64,000 bases of DNA from positions 363,658 through 427,657 of the forward strand of contig NZ_VRYH01000003.1 in NCBI RefSeq assembly GCF_008079445.1. The letters are read 5' to 3'. How positions within the stretch are numbered: position 1 is the stretch's first letter; the number at the start of each line of letters is the position of its first letter. Positions 16,013 through 24,490 of this stretch are shown in pieces. This stretch comes from Aidingimonas lacisalsi. Its GTDB lineage: Bacteria > Pseudomonadota > Gammaproteobacteria > Pseudomonadales > Halomonadaceae. The translations under genes were made by a program, and so were the position numbers. Under the pieces are notes generated by a model, which ran no database searches, was not told the origin of the DNA, and saw only the letters and a list, made by a program, of their open reading frames with translations.

Positions 16013-17062
16013 ATGCGATCCGATTGCACTCCGCGGTTTCTTGCCAGTGACAACACGTCCGGTATTTGTCCTGAAGCCCTGGAATCCCTTCTGGAGGCCA
16101 ACCGCTGTGACGACCTGGCGTACGGCAACGATCTCTGGACCGACAAGGCGGCTGAACGTTTCCGCGAACTTTTCGATTACGATTGTGAGGTTTTCTTCGT
16201 ATTCAACGGTACGGCCGCCAACTCGTTGGCGTTGGCCGCCATGGGGCGTAGTTACCATAGTGTCATCTGTCATGAACTGGCGCATATCGAGACGGATGAA
16301 TGCGGAGGGCCGGAATTCTTTTCCAATGGTGCGAAATTGCTGACCAGTTCCGGGGAGCACGGCAAGCTCACGCCGGAGGGTATCGAGCAACTGGTGGTCA
16401 AGCGTAGCGACATCCACTACCCCAAGCCGCGTGTCGTATCGCTGACACAGGCCACCGAGGTGGGCACGCTGTATGATCGCGAGGAGTTGCTTGCCATCCG
16501 CGCCATGGCCGATAAATACGACTTGCGTGTGCATATGGATGGGGCCCGGTTTGCCAATGCCTGTGCAGCGTTGCAGTCATCTCCGGCGGAATTGACCTGG
16601 CAGGTGGGTGTCGATGCCTTGTGCTTCTCTGGAACCAAGAATGGCCTCGCCATGGGCGAGGCCATTCTCTTCTTTAACCGAGATCTGGCCGAAGATTTTG
16701 CCTGGCGATGCAAGCAAGCTGGCCAATTGGCCTCCAAGATGCGGTTTATTGCCGCACCCTGGCTGGGGCTGCTGGACAGCGGTGCCTGGTTGTACAATGC
16801 CCAACACGCCAATGCCATGGCACGTTATCTGGCCGACGGGTTGTCGGGACTACCAGGGGTCGAAATGATGTTTCCCCCTCAAGCCAACAGTGTATTCGTC
16901 AGCCTGCCGGCAGTTGCCGTTGAGTGGTTGCGTGAACGCGGTTGGACCTTCTATACCTTTATCGGCGCCGGTGGTGTGCGTTTCGTTTGCTCCTGGAATA
17001 CGACCACCGAGCTGCTGGATGCCTTGTTGGCCGATGTGAAATCGGTCTTGGGGGTATCCTGA
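16013..17062 (+). CDS. ltaE: Low-specificity L-threonine aldolase
   Basis: A 349-residue fold-type I PLP enzyme that splits threonine or allo-threonine into glycine and acetaldehyde. The N-terminal FLASDNTSGICPEAL, the YGNDLWTD motif, HMDGARFANA, and the Schiff-base lysine K209 in CFSGTKNGLAMGEA all match the family. The ATG at 16013 has an AAGGA site 12 bases upstream. The gene appears monocistronic; the following 220 bp carry the promoter of the prkA operon. The acetaldehyde and glycine products feed central metabolism. Some members prefer other beta-hydroxy amino acids, so specificity is uncertain. Confidence 0.88.
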   Translation: MRSDCTPRFLASDNTSGICPEALESLLEANRCDDLAYGNDLWTDKAAERFRELFDYDCEVFFVFNGTAANSLALAAMGRSYHSVICHELAHIETDECGGPEFFSNGAKLLTSSGEHGKLTPEGIEQLVVKRSDIHYPKPRVVSLTQATEVGTLYDREELLAIRAMADKYDLRVHMDGARFANACAALQSSPAELTWQVGVDALCFSGTKNGLAMGEAILFFNRDLAEDFAWRCKQAGQLASKMRFIAAPWLGLLDSGAWLYNAQHANAMARYLADGLSGLPGVEMMFPPQANSVFVSLPAVAVEWLRERGWTFYTFIGAGGVRFVCSWNTTTELLDALLADVKSVLGVS

Positions 17063-17207
17063 ATGCGTCAGCCGAATGCCTGGGTGCAGCGGACAGTGGA
17101 TCGACCATTTTTCAACGAACCTAGCGTCCTCATTGCGTTCTCAGGATGTAGGGCGCAGTCTCATCCAAGCGTTGAAATCTCTCATCGACGGTCAATTGCT
17201 AAATCCG

Positions 17208-17218
17208 TCTACGCTTAT
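17208..17218 (+). promoter_or_regulatory. Sigma-S-like extended -10 element before prkA
   Basis: TCTACGCTTAT agrees with the sigma-S -10 consensus KCTAYRCTTAA at 10 of 11 positions. It lies 66 bases upstream of the prkA start. The equivalent yeaGH operon of E. coli is sigma-S dependent (established knowledge), which makes the match more credible. Confidence 0.55.
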
Positions 17219-17284
17219 AGATAGGTCATCCCTCGTCGGCAGTGACGATCCCAATGACCGAGGGTTCGTGCTAAGGAGGCTTTA

Positions 17285-19207
17285 ATGAGCATCTTCGATC
17301 ATGTGCAGAGTCGCTATGAACAGTTCCAGCAGGAAGAGATGAGCTTGCAGGAGTATCTTGAGCTTTGCCGGCGCGATCCAAGCGTATATGCGTCGGCTGC
17401 CGAACGTATGCTGGAAGCGATTGGCGAGCCGGAGGTGATCGATACCGCCAAGGACTCTCGGCTGTCACGAATCTTCTCCAATAAAGTGATTCGACGGTAT
17501 CCCGCGTTCGCCGAATTCTATGGCATGGAGGAGGCCATCGAGCAGATCGTGGCCTATTTCAGGCATGCTGCCCAAGGTCTCGAGGAGAGGAAGCAGATTC
17601 TCTACCTCCTGGGCCCCGTGGGTGGCGGCAAGTCATCCTTGGCTGAGCGTCTCAAGCTACTCATGGAACGCGTGCCCTTCTACGCCATCAAGGGGTCACC
17701 GGTCTATGAATCGCCGCTCGGGTTGTTCTCGCCTGAAGATGACGGTGAGTTGCTGGAAAAAGAGTACGGTATACCTCCGCGTTATCTGAAGAGTGTGATG
17801 TCGCCCTGGGCGGCCAAACGTCTCAAGGACTATGAAGGGGATATTTCCCAGTTCCGAGTCGTGCGACTCTATCCCTCACGTCTCAATCAGGTGGCGATTT
17901 CGAAGACGGAGCCGGGCGATGAAAACAACCAGGACATCTCGTCGCTGGTCGGTAAGGTGGATATCCGTCAGCTGGAACTCTATGCCCAGGACGACGCCGA
18001 TGCCTACAGTTTTTCCGGCGGATTGTGCAAAGCCAATCAGGGCATCATGGAATTCATCGAGATGTTCAAGGCACCGATCAAGGTGCTGCATCCACTGCTG
18101 ACCGCGACCCAGGAGGGCAACTACAACCCGACGGAAGGCATGGGGGCGATACCGTTCGATGGCATCGTCCTGGCCCACTCCAACGAGAGCGAGTGGCAGA
18201 CATTCCGCAACAATCGCAATAACGAGGCCTTCCTTGACCGTGTCTATATCGTCAAGGTGCCTTATTGCCTGCGGGTCAGCGAAGAGATCGATATCTACAA
18301 GAAGCTCCTCGAGCATTCATCGCTCGCGGCAGCTCCCTGCGCTCCGGATACATTACGGATGCTGGCGCAGTTTTCGGTGTTGTCACGCCTCAAGGAACCA
18401 GAGAATTCCAGTATCTACTCCAAGATGCGGGTGTATGACGGCGAGAACCTCAAGGATACCGACCCTAAAGCCAAGTCGATCCAGGAATACCGGGATGCAG
18501 CCGGGGTCGATGAGGGCATGGACGGTCTATCGACACGCTTCGCCTTCAAGATTCTGTCGAAGGTCTTCAATTTCGACAACAGTGAGATTGCCGCCAACCC
18601 CGTGCACCTGCTCTACGTGCTGGAGCAGCGGCTTGAGCAGGAGCAACTGCCCAAGGAGACTTTCGAACGCTATCTGCGATTCATCAAGGAGTTCCTGGCA
18701 CCTCGTTACGTCGACTTCATTGGCAAAGAGATCCAGACGGCCTATCTCGAGTCCTATTCGGAGTATGGCCAGAATATCTTCGATCGGTACGTCACCTATG
18801 CCGACTTCTGGATTCAGGACCAGGAGTATCGTGATCCTGAAACCGGCGAAATGTACGATCGGCAGGCACTTAACGAGGAGTTGGAGAAAATTGAAAAGCC
18901 GGCCGGGATCTCGAATCCCAAGGACTTCCGCCACGAAGTGGTCAACTTCGTGCTGCGTGCTCGCGCGCAGAACAATGGCATGAACCCCAGCTGGCAGTCC
19001 TACGAGAAGCTGCGTAGCGTCATCGAGCAGAAGATGTTCGCCAATACCGAGGAATTGCTGCCGGTGATCTCCTTCAATGCCAAAGCATCCCAGGCGGACA
19101 AGAAAAAGCACGAGGATTTCGTGGCGCGCATGGTGGATCGTGGGTATACCGAAAAACAGGTGCGGCTGCTGTCCGAGTGGTACCTACGCGTGCGTAAATC
19201 GCATTGA
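17285..19207 (+). CDS. prkA: PrkA/YeaG-family AAA+ serine protein kinase
   Basis: A 640-residue protein of the PrkA family: an AAA+ ATPase core with Walker A GPVGGGKSS at residues 110-118, a Walker-B region and a C-terminal kinase-like PrkA domain. Length matches E. coli YeaG (644). These proteins phosphorylate serine targets and act in adaptation to sustained nitrogen or stationary-phase stress; direct targets are poorly known. An excellent AAGGAGG site precedes the ATG. It heads the conserved prkA-yeaH-spoVR cluster. A 10-bp hairpin follows the gene and may lower expression of the next two genes relative to it. Confidence 0.93.
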   Translation: MSIFDHVQSRYEQFQQEEMSLQEYLELCRRDPSVYASAAERMLEAIGEPEVIDTAKDSRLSRIFSNKVIRRYPAFAEFYGMEEAIEQIVAYFRHAAQGLEERKQILYLLGPVGGGKSSLAERLKLLMERVPFYAIKGSPVYESPLGLFSPEDDGELLEKEYGIPPRYLKSVMSPWAAKRLKDYEGDISQFRVVRLYPSRLNQVAISKTEPGDENNQDISSLVGKVDIRQLELYAQDDADAYSFSGGLCKANQGIMEFIEMFKAPIKVLHPLLTATQEGNYNPTEGMGAIPFDGIVLAHSNESEWQTFRNNRNNEAFLDRVYIVKVPYCLRVSEEIDIYKKLLEHSSLAAAPCAPDTLRMLAQFSVLSRLKEPENSSIYSKMRVYDGENLKDTDPKAKSIQEYRDAAGVDEGMDGLSTRFAFKILSKVFNFDNSEIAANPVHLLYVLEQRLEQEQLPKETFERYLRFIKEFLAPRYVDFIGKEIQTAYLESYSEYGQNIFDRYVTYADFWIQDQEYRDPETGEMYDRQALNEELEKIEKPAGISNPKDFRHEVVNFVLRARAQNNGMNPSWQSYEKLRSVIEQKMFANTEELLPVISFNAKASQADKKKHEDFVARMVDRGYTEKQVRLLSEWYLRVRKSH

Positions 19208-19244
19208 TCGTTTGAGCAACGCGTGACGCGCGACCAGAGGTGAC

Positions 19245-19276
19245 GGCGTGGTCGTGGCATGAGTTTCGACCACGCC
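19245..19276 (+). repeat. Intra-operon hairpin between prkA and yeaH
   Basis: Perfect inverted repeat GGCGTGGTCG (19245-19254) and CGACCACGCC (19267-19276) with a 12-nt loop. It is inside the prkA-yeaH gap with no T-run, so it more likely stabilises or processes the mRNA, or gives partial termination, than ends transcription. Confidence 0.55.
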
Positions 19277-19298
19277 TCATCCGCAGTGGAGGCCCGCA

Positions 19299-20585
19299 AT
19301 GAGCTACTTCATCGATCGACGCGCCAATGCCAAGAACAAGAGTGCCGTAAATCGCCAACGTTTCCTTGACCGCTATCGCACGCATATCAAGCGGTCGGTG
19401 GAAGAAGCGGTCAATCGGCGCTCCATCACTGACATGGAGCGTGGTGAAAAGGTCTCGATCCCGAGTCGTGATATCTCGGAACCGGTGTTCCAGCATGGCA
19501 CTGGGGGAAAGCGTACGATCGTCAGTCCCGGAAACAAGGAGTTCGTCGAAGGGGATCGCCTGCGTCGGCCTGGCGGCAGTGGTGGGTCAGGCGACGGAGC
19601 TGGCGAAGGAGGTGCTTCCAATCAAGGGGAAGGCATGGATGAGTTTGCTTTCAGCCTGACCCGCGAGGAGTTTCTCGATTTCGTCTTCGATGGCCTTGAG
19701 TTGCCGCATCTGCAGCGCAAACAGCTGTCGGATGTGGAAGAAACACGACCGGTACGTGCCGGTATCGCCCGTGAAGGGGTGCCAGCACGTATCAACATCG
19801 TACGCTCGATGCGCGAGGCTTACGCCCGCCGGATCGCCATGCGGGCACCCATTCGACGTGCCTTGCGCGAGACGCAGCAAGCGCTGGAAGAAGAAGAGCG
19901 CAAGGATCCCGTGTTACGCAACCCATCGCGCATCGCTGAGCTCAAGGCCGAGATCGAACGACTGGAAAAGCGTCTGGAAGCGGTTCCTTTCGTCGATACC
20001 TACGACCTGCGCTACAACAATCTCGTCGACCAGCCCCAGCCATCCAATAAAGCGGTGATGTTCTGCGTCATGGATGTGTCCGGTTCCATGACACAAGCTC
20101 ACAAAGACATTGCCAAACGCTTTTTCCTGCTGCTCTACCTGTTTCTGGAACGAAACTACGAGAAGGTCGAGTTAGTCTTCGTACGACATCACACCGCAGC
20201 CAAGGAAGTCGACGAGGATGAGTTCTTCTACTCTCGCGAGACGGGGGGCACCATCGTGTCCAGTGCGTTATCGCTGGTCGATGAGATCATCACCGATCGC
20301 TATCCGCCGGGGCAGTGGAATCTTTATGTGGCTCAGGCGTCCGATGGCGACAACTGGGATGACGATTCGACCACATGCCGTGGTTTGCTGCTCGATTCGT
20401 TAATGCCGAAGTTGCAATACTTCACCTATGTCGAAATCACACCGCATGCCCACCAGGCGTTGTGGGAAGAGTATGAAACGGTGGCCGCGGAGTTTCCTTC
20501 CCGCTTCGCCATGCGACAGATCGTGGAGGGGGGCGATATCTACCCAGTGTTCCGCGAGCTCTTTCGCCGCCGGGTCGAGGCTTGA
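19299..20585 (+). CDS. yeaH: YeaH/DUF444 von Willebrand factor A-like protein
   Basis: A 428-residue protein of the UPF0229/YeaH family, encoded after prkA in many proteobacteria. The N-terminus is highly charged, a Gly-rich linker lies near residues 86-110, and the C-terminal half has a VWA-like fold with a MIDAS-type metal motif DVSGSM at about 260. Members of the PrkA-YeaH-SpoVR trio are thought to act together in stress adaptation, but YeaH biochemistry is unknown. E. coli YeaH has 427 residues. The gene sits about 90 bp after prkA and 62 bp before spoVR. Confidence 0.92.
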   Translation: MSYFIDRRANAKNKSAVNRQRFLDRYRTHIKRSVEEAVNRRSITDMERGEKVSIPSRDISEPVFQHGTGGKRTIVSPGNKEFVEGDRLRRPGGSGGSGDGAGEGGASNQGEGMDEFAFSLTREEFLDFVFDGLELPHLQRKQLSDVEETRPVRAGIAREGVPARINIVRSMREAYARRIAMRAPIRRALRETQQALEEEERKDPVLRNPSRIAELKAEIERLEKRLEAVPFVDTYDLRYNNLVDQPQPSNKAVMFCVMDVSGSMTQAHKDIAKRFFLLLYLFLERNYEKVELVFVRHHTAAKEVDEDEFFYSRETGGTIVSSALSLVDEIITDRYPPGQWNLYVAQASDGDNWDDDSTTCRGLLLDSLMPKLQYFTYVEITPHAHQALWEEYETVAAEFPSRFAMRQIVEGGDIYPVFRELFRRRVEA

Positions 20586-20647
20586 TGTCCTCTGGCCGGC
20601 TCAGACGGCGTGAAGGCGACTAGCCGAAAGGCGAGGAGGTAGCGACG

Positions 20648-22195
20648 ATGCGACAGACCCCGATTAGCAGTGGTTCCGACTGGAACTTCGAGGTGCTGAC
20701 CGAGTTCGAGCGAGAAATTGCGCGATTGGCCGACGAGTATCGTCTCGATACCTACCCCAACCAGATCGAGATCATCACGTCCGAGCAGATGATGGATGCC
20801 TATGCCAGCATAGGCATGCCGGTGGGCTATCACCATTGGTCGTTCGGCAAGCAGTTCCTGGCTGTTGAGCAGGCCTACCGGCGTGGTCAAATGGGGTTGG
20901 CCTATGAACTGGTCATCAACTCAGATCCCTGCATCGCCTACCTGATGGAGGAGAATACCTTGATGATGCAGGTGTTGGTCATGGCCCACGCCTGCTATGG
21001 GCATAATTCCTTCTTCAAGGGCAACTACCTGTTCCGTACCTGGACCGATGCCGGGTCGATCGTCGATTATCTGGTGTTTGCGCGCAAGTATGTGGCTGAG
21101 TGTGAAGAGCGGCATGGGGTGACGGCCGTTGAGCAGTTGCTCGATGCGTGCCATGCGCTACAGAACTATGGTGTGGACCGTTATAAGCGGCCTTCGCCGA
21201 TTTCGGCCGCAGAAGAAGCGCAGCGTCAGGCTGAGCGAGAAGCGTATCTACAGGCACAGGTCAATACGCTGTGGCGCACGATTCCTGGGTCGCCGGACGA
21301 AAGCGCTGCCACTGACGAGTTCGATGAAGAAGATCCGCTGGGGCTGCATCAGAGTGGGCGCTATCCGCCGGAACCGCAGGAGAATCTGCTGTACTTCATC
21401 GAGAAGAATGCTCCGCTCCTGGCTCCTTGGCAACGGGAAATCGTGCGTATCGTGCGCAAGTTGGCCCAATATTTCTATCCACAACGCCAGACTCAGGTCA
21501 TGAACGAAGGTTGGGCAACATTCTGGCATTATACCCTCATGCATCGGTTGTTCGATGAAGGATTGGTGGATGATGGGTTGATGCTCGAGTTCCTGCAATC
21601 GCATACGGCAGTGGTCAATCAACCGGCATTCGATAGCCCCTATTTCAGTGGCATCAACCCTTATGCACTGGGGTTTGCGATGTTCACCGACATCAAACGA
21701 ATCTGTCAGGAACCCACCGACGAAGACCGGGAATGGTTTCCCGACATCGCCGGCAGTGACTGGTTGGAAACCGTGCATTTCGCCATGCGCAACTTCAAGG
21801 ATGAGTCCTTCATTCAGCAGTTCCTGTCGCCCAAGGTGATCCGTGATCTCAAGTTGTTCACCGTGGTCGATGACGACCAGGACGATATGTTGACCATCAG
21901 TGCCATCCATGACGAGCGTGGCTATCAGCGGATTCGTGAGGAACTCGCCAATCATTACGCCTTGTCGGTGCGTGAGCCCAATATCCAGGTGTACTCTGCG
22001 GATATTCGGGGCGATCGTTCCCTGACATTGCGTCATGTGCAGGATCGGCGCCGCCCCTTGGCCAAGAGTGTCTACCCGGTGATGCGCCACCTGCATCAAC
22101 TGTGGGGGTTTACGGTCAAGCTGGAGTCGATCGAAGAGGGCGATGTCGTGCGTCGCTATCAGTGGCCATTGCCGGAAGAGTCCGGCAGTGATTAA
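20648..22195 (+). CDS. SpoVR family protein (YcgB-like)
   Basis: A 515-residue SpoVR/YcgB protein, cytoplasmic and without membrane segments. Family hallmarks seen are GYHHWSFGKQF, YLMEENTL, AHACYGHNSFF and the ending with a SpoVR C-terminal domain. In Bacillus the namesake is needed for spore cortex formation; in non-sporing proteobacteria it forms an operon with prkA and yeaH and its role is not settled. The His and Glu residues of HHWSF and EGWATFWHY suggest a metal site, which is my inference. An AGGAGGTAGCG ribosome site precedes the ATG. It is the last gene of the operon. Confidence 0.93.
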   Translation: MRQTPISSGSDWNFEVLTEFEREIARLADEYRLDTYPNQIEIITSEQMMDAYASIGMPVGYHHWSFGKQFLAVEQAYRRGQMGLAYELVINSDPCIAYLMEENTLMMQVLVMAHACYGHNSFFKGNYLFRTWTDAGSIVDYLVFARKYVAECEERHGVTAVEQLLDACHALQNYGVDRYKRPSPISAAEEAQRQAEREAYLQAQVNTLWRTIPGSPDESAATDEFDEEDPLGLHQSGRYPPEPQENLLYFIEKNAPLLAPWQREIVRIVRKLAQYFYPQRQTQVMNEGWATFWHYTLMHRLFDEGLVDDGLMLEFLQSHTAVVNQPAFDSPYFSGINPYALGFAMFTDIKRICQEPTDEDREWFPDIAGSDWLETVHFAMRNFKDESFIQQFLSPKVIRDLKLFTVVDDDQDDMLTISAIHDERGYQRIREELANHYALSVREPNIQVYSADIRGDRSLTLRHVQDRRRPLAKSVYPVMRHLHQLWGFTVKLESIEEGDVVRRYQWPLPEESGSD

Positions 22196-22283
22196 GCGAC
22201 CCGTGCGTCCATCAGTCGGGCCGCTGCCGACACGCGCCCGGTATCGGGTATAGTTGCCTGCCGCGAGTCTGTGAGGAAACACC

Positions 22284-22757
22284 ATGCAATACACCCTGTT
22301 TCCCTCTCCGTTAGGGGAGGTTCTTCTGGCTGGTCGAGGTGGTTCGCTCTGTCGAATCATGTTCATGGAGGGGGAGGCTGCCAATACGTCGATTCCCGCA
22401 GACTGGCAGCGAGACGAAACGACGTTCACGGAGGCCAAATCCCAAGTACTGGGCTACCTAGAAGGACGTCGTCGTTCTTTCAGTCTCGACCTGGCACCTG
22501 ATGGCAGTGAGTTCCAGCGGCAAGTCTGGGCGGCACTGCTTCGCATTCCGTATGGCCAGACACGCACCTATGGTGAGTTGGCGCGCCGTTTGGGTCGGCA
22601 AGGAGCAGCCAGAGCCATCGGGGCGGCCAACCGTGCCAATCCGTTACCGGTTGTCATTCCTTGTCATCGCGTGGTAGCGGCCAGCGATATTGGCGGATAC
22701 AGTGGCGGGAAGGCCCTCAAGCGGCAATTGCTTGCGCTGGAAGGTATCCGGGCTTAA
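22284..22757 (+). CDS. ogt: Methylated-DNA--protein-cysteine S-methyltransferase
   Basis: A 157-residue suicide DNA repair protein that takes the methyl group from O6-methylguanine onto its own cysteine. The active-site motif VIPCHRVV contains Cys127, and RAIGAANRANP with IPYGQTRTYGELA forms the DNA-binding helix-turn-helix region. It lacks the extra N-terminal Ada domain, so it is of the Ogt/stand-alone type. The ATG at 22284 follows a GAGGAAAC site. It stands alone between spoVR and the Lrp-type domain gene. Confidence 0.9.
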   Translation: MQYTLFPSPLGEVLLAGRGGSLCRIMFMEGEAANTSIPADWQRDETTFTEAKSQVLGYLEGRRRSFSLDLAPDGSEFQRQVWAALLRIPYGQTRTYGELARRLGRQGAARAIGAANRANPLPVVIPCHRVVAASDIGGYSGGKALKRQLLALEGIRA

Positions 22758-22798
22758 TGTCTTGATCCCACGAACCCTATGAACGCAAGGAGCGCCCC

Positions 22799-23074
22799 AT
22801 GCAGAACGCCGTCATCCTCATCAATGTCGATAAGGGCCAGGTCCGGAGTGTCGCCGAACGACTGGCGGATGTCGAAGGCATCAGCGAAGTCTATTCCACC
22901 TGCGGCCGTTACGACCTGGTGGCGATTGCCCGTACACGCGACTTCGAGAGCCTGGCTATGCTGGTCACCGAGCATTTGAATCAGGTCGATGGCATCCAGG
23001 ACACTGAAACACTCAATGCTCTTCAGGTGCATTCACGGCATGATCTGGAAACCATGTTCTCCTTGGGATGGTAA
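22799..23074 (+). CDS. Stand-alone Lrp/AsnC effector-binding (RAM) domain protein
   Basis: A 91-residue protein equal to the C-terminal amino-acid-binding RAM domain of Lrp/AsnC regulators, with no helix-turn-helix. The pattern VILINVDKGQVRSVAERL, then GISEVYSTCGRYDLVAIA and VDGIQDTETLNALQV fits the beta-alpha-beta fold. Such short proteins form rings and bind amino acids, and may modulate full-length Lrp proteins. An AAGGAG site lies 9 bases before the ATG. Its function here is unknown. Confidence 0.85.
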   Translation: MQNAVILINVDKGQVRSVAERLADVEGISEVYSTCGRYDLVAIARTRDFESLAMLVTEHLNQVDGIQDTETLNALQVHSRHDLETMFSLGW

Positions 23075-23141
23075 GCCAGGTGTCTTGCTCCTGCTGTTGA
23101 AACGTCGCGAAACGAACGGGTATTGGTAAAAGCGGACGCTG

Positions 23142-23996
23142 ATGAAGACATGGAACGTATGGCGCCGTTTGCGACGTCAAATTGGAATCGGTCTGATATT
23201 TGCCGTAGTTGCCGGCGGCCTGTGGTATTACCAGGAGAGCGAATATCGTGAACGGCTAAGCTGGCAGGGAGTCCCTGAATGGGACGTACTGACGCCATTG
23301 AGTTGGCATCGTGTGTTACGCAACGATGGTTTTCTGGTCGGCTGGTCAGATGTGCGTGTCAATCCGTTGTGGGTCAGTTATCTGCTGCGCGATGTCGATA
23401 GTGGTCGTATCGATGAGCGCCCTGACTTTCGTAGGGATTGGCGATCAGTGTGGCCGGTAGCGGCGACGAGCTATCGTGGTAGTGGCTATGATCGAGGGCA
23501 CCTGGCGCCGAATTATGCCATGGCAACCGTCCACGGCCGCCATGCGCAGCAGGATTCATTCCTGATGAGCAACATCTCCCCGCAACGCCCCGCTCTCAAT
23601 CGGCAGCTATGGCAACGGCTCGAAGAAGTGGTCATTGATCATTTCGTCCCTCGTTTCGGGCGTCTGCAAGTCATCACCGGGCCGATCTTTCATGACGATT
23701 TTTCCCAGGGAGTGTTTCACCGTGTGGGATTGGTCGAAGTACCCGAAGCGTTCTACAAGATTCTCGTGGTGCCTGGCGATGCGCCTCGTGCCTTGGCGTT
23801 TCTCATGCCTCAGGATGTCCAGGGCGACGAGCCGTTGGATCGTTTTCTGGTGAGCATCGATGAGATCGAGGCTCGCACCGGTCTGGATTTCATGCCTGAG
23901 CTGGAAGCGGGGAGGCAACGACAGTTGGAATCCAGAATACGCACTGAAGGCTGGAATCTCGAACCGTTGGCCAGCTTGCCGGGACGCTACGAATGA
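23142..23996 (+). CDS. Membrane-anchored or secreted DNA/RNA non-specific endonuclease
   Basis: A 284-residue NucA/endonuclease G family protein. One N-terminal membrane helix or uncleaved signal (about residues 11-28) would place the catalytic domain in the periplasm. The family motif DRGH is at residues 117-120 (GYDRGHLAPNY), with His120 the general base, and MSNISPQRPALNRQLWQRL supplies the Asn metal ligand. It should cut DNA and RNA with Mg2+. It may scavenge nucleic acid for nutrients; a role in interbacterial attack cannot be supported, as there is no toxin-delivery domain or immunity gene nearby. Confidence 0.88.
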   Translation: MKTWNVWRRLRRQIGIGLIFAVVAGGLWYYQESEYRERLSWQGVPEWDVLTPLSWHRVLRNDGFLVGWSDVRVNPLWVSYLLRDVDSGRIDERPDFRRDWRSVWPVAATSYRGSGYDRGHLAPNYAMATVHGRHAQQDSFLMSNISPQRPALNRQLWQRLEEVVIDHFVPRFGRLQVITGPIFHDDFSQGVFHRVGLVEVPEAFYKILVVPGDAPRALAFLMPQDVQGDEPLDRFLVSIDEIEARTGLDFMPELEAGRQRQLESRIRTEGWNLEPLASLPGRYE

Positions 23997-24070
23997 AGAG
24001 AGTCGACAAGGACGGACGGTGAACCGTCGTGAATCATGCCAAGGAAGGCGTCGTGTCGCCGGCTGGGCTT

Positions 24071-24157
24071 TGGTGCCCAGGAGAGGACTTGAACCTCCAC
24101 GTCCGTAAGGACACTAGCACCTGAAGCTAGCGCGTCTACCAATTCCGCCACCTGGGC
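24071..24157 (-). tRNA. tRNA-Leu (anticodon CAG), distal copy
   Basis: 87 nt including encoded CCA, with the long variable arm of class II tRNAs. Acceptor GCCCAGG pairs with CCTGGGC, and the loop TTCAGGT gives CAG. It differs from the next copy by one base in the variable arm (GTCCGTAAGGAC on the plus strand instead of GTCCATAAGGAC). Confidence 0.96.
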
Positions 24158-24199
24158 GAACACGACTCGATCGAAGAGTATCTGGCGATTACCGTTGAT

Positions 24200-24286
24200 T
24201 GGTGCCCAGGAGAGGACTTGAACCTCCACGTCCATAAGGACACTAGCACCTGAAGCTAGCGCGTCTACCAATTCCGCCACCTGGGC
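24200..24286 (-). tRNA. tRNA-Leu (anticodon CAG), proximal copy
   Basis: 87 nt, same structure as its neighbour. The single variable-arm change turns a C-G pair into a U-G pair. It is promoter-proximal, and the two copies are 42 bp apart in one transcript. Confidence 0.96.
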
Positions 24287-24297
24287 AAGTGGCGCGT

Positions 24298-24325
24298 ATG
24301 ATACCGATTCCACGATACAATGCAA
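24298..24325 (-). promoter_or_regulatory. Promoter of the tRNA-Leu pair
   Basis: On the minus strand TTGCAT (24320-24325) and TATCAT (24298-24303) are 16 bp apart, ending 11 bases before the tRNA. Confidence 0.6.
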
Positions 24326-24384
24326 GCCCATTGTGAGTACCGGCTCCGCTTTTGCATCGCCAGTAACAAATATGATAGCGACGG

Positions 24385-24413
24385 TTGGGTCATGTCCCGC
24401 TCGGCGCTATACT
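24385..24413 (+). promoter_or_regulatory. Probable promoter of rnr
   Basis: TTGGGT (24385-24390) and TATACT (24408-24413) are 17 bp apart, about 78 bases upstream of the rnr start. The -10 is near perfect; the -35 is weak. Confidence 0.5.
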
Positions 24414-24490
24414 GCGCGGATGAAACTGAACCTGCTTTATATTGCCTCACGACCGCGTAGATTCGCGTACTCTCTTTCAAGGACGTTCTC

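Noticed and set aside
21248-22438. 396-residue open frame on the minus strand opposite spoVR
   Set aside because: It is a shadow of the well supported spoVR and ogt genes and has no recognisable domain.
23142-23996. Nuclease considered as an antibacterial toxin
   Set aside because: There is no delivery domain, polymorphic toxin context or immunity gene; a simple nutrient or housekeeping nuclease fits better.
23987-24331. Minus-strand frame with a repeated QVAELVDALASGASVL peptide
   Set aside because: The repeat is simply the two tRNA-Leu genes being read as protein.
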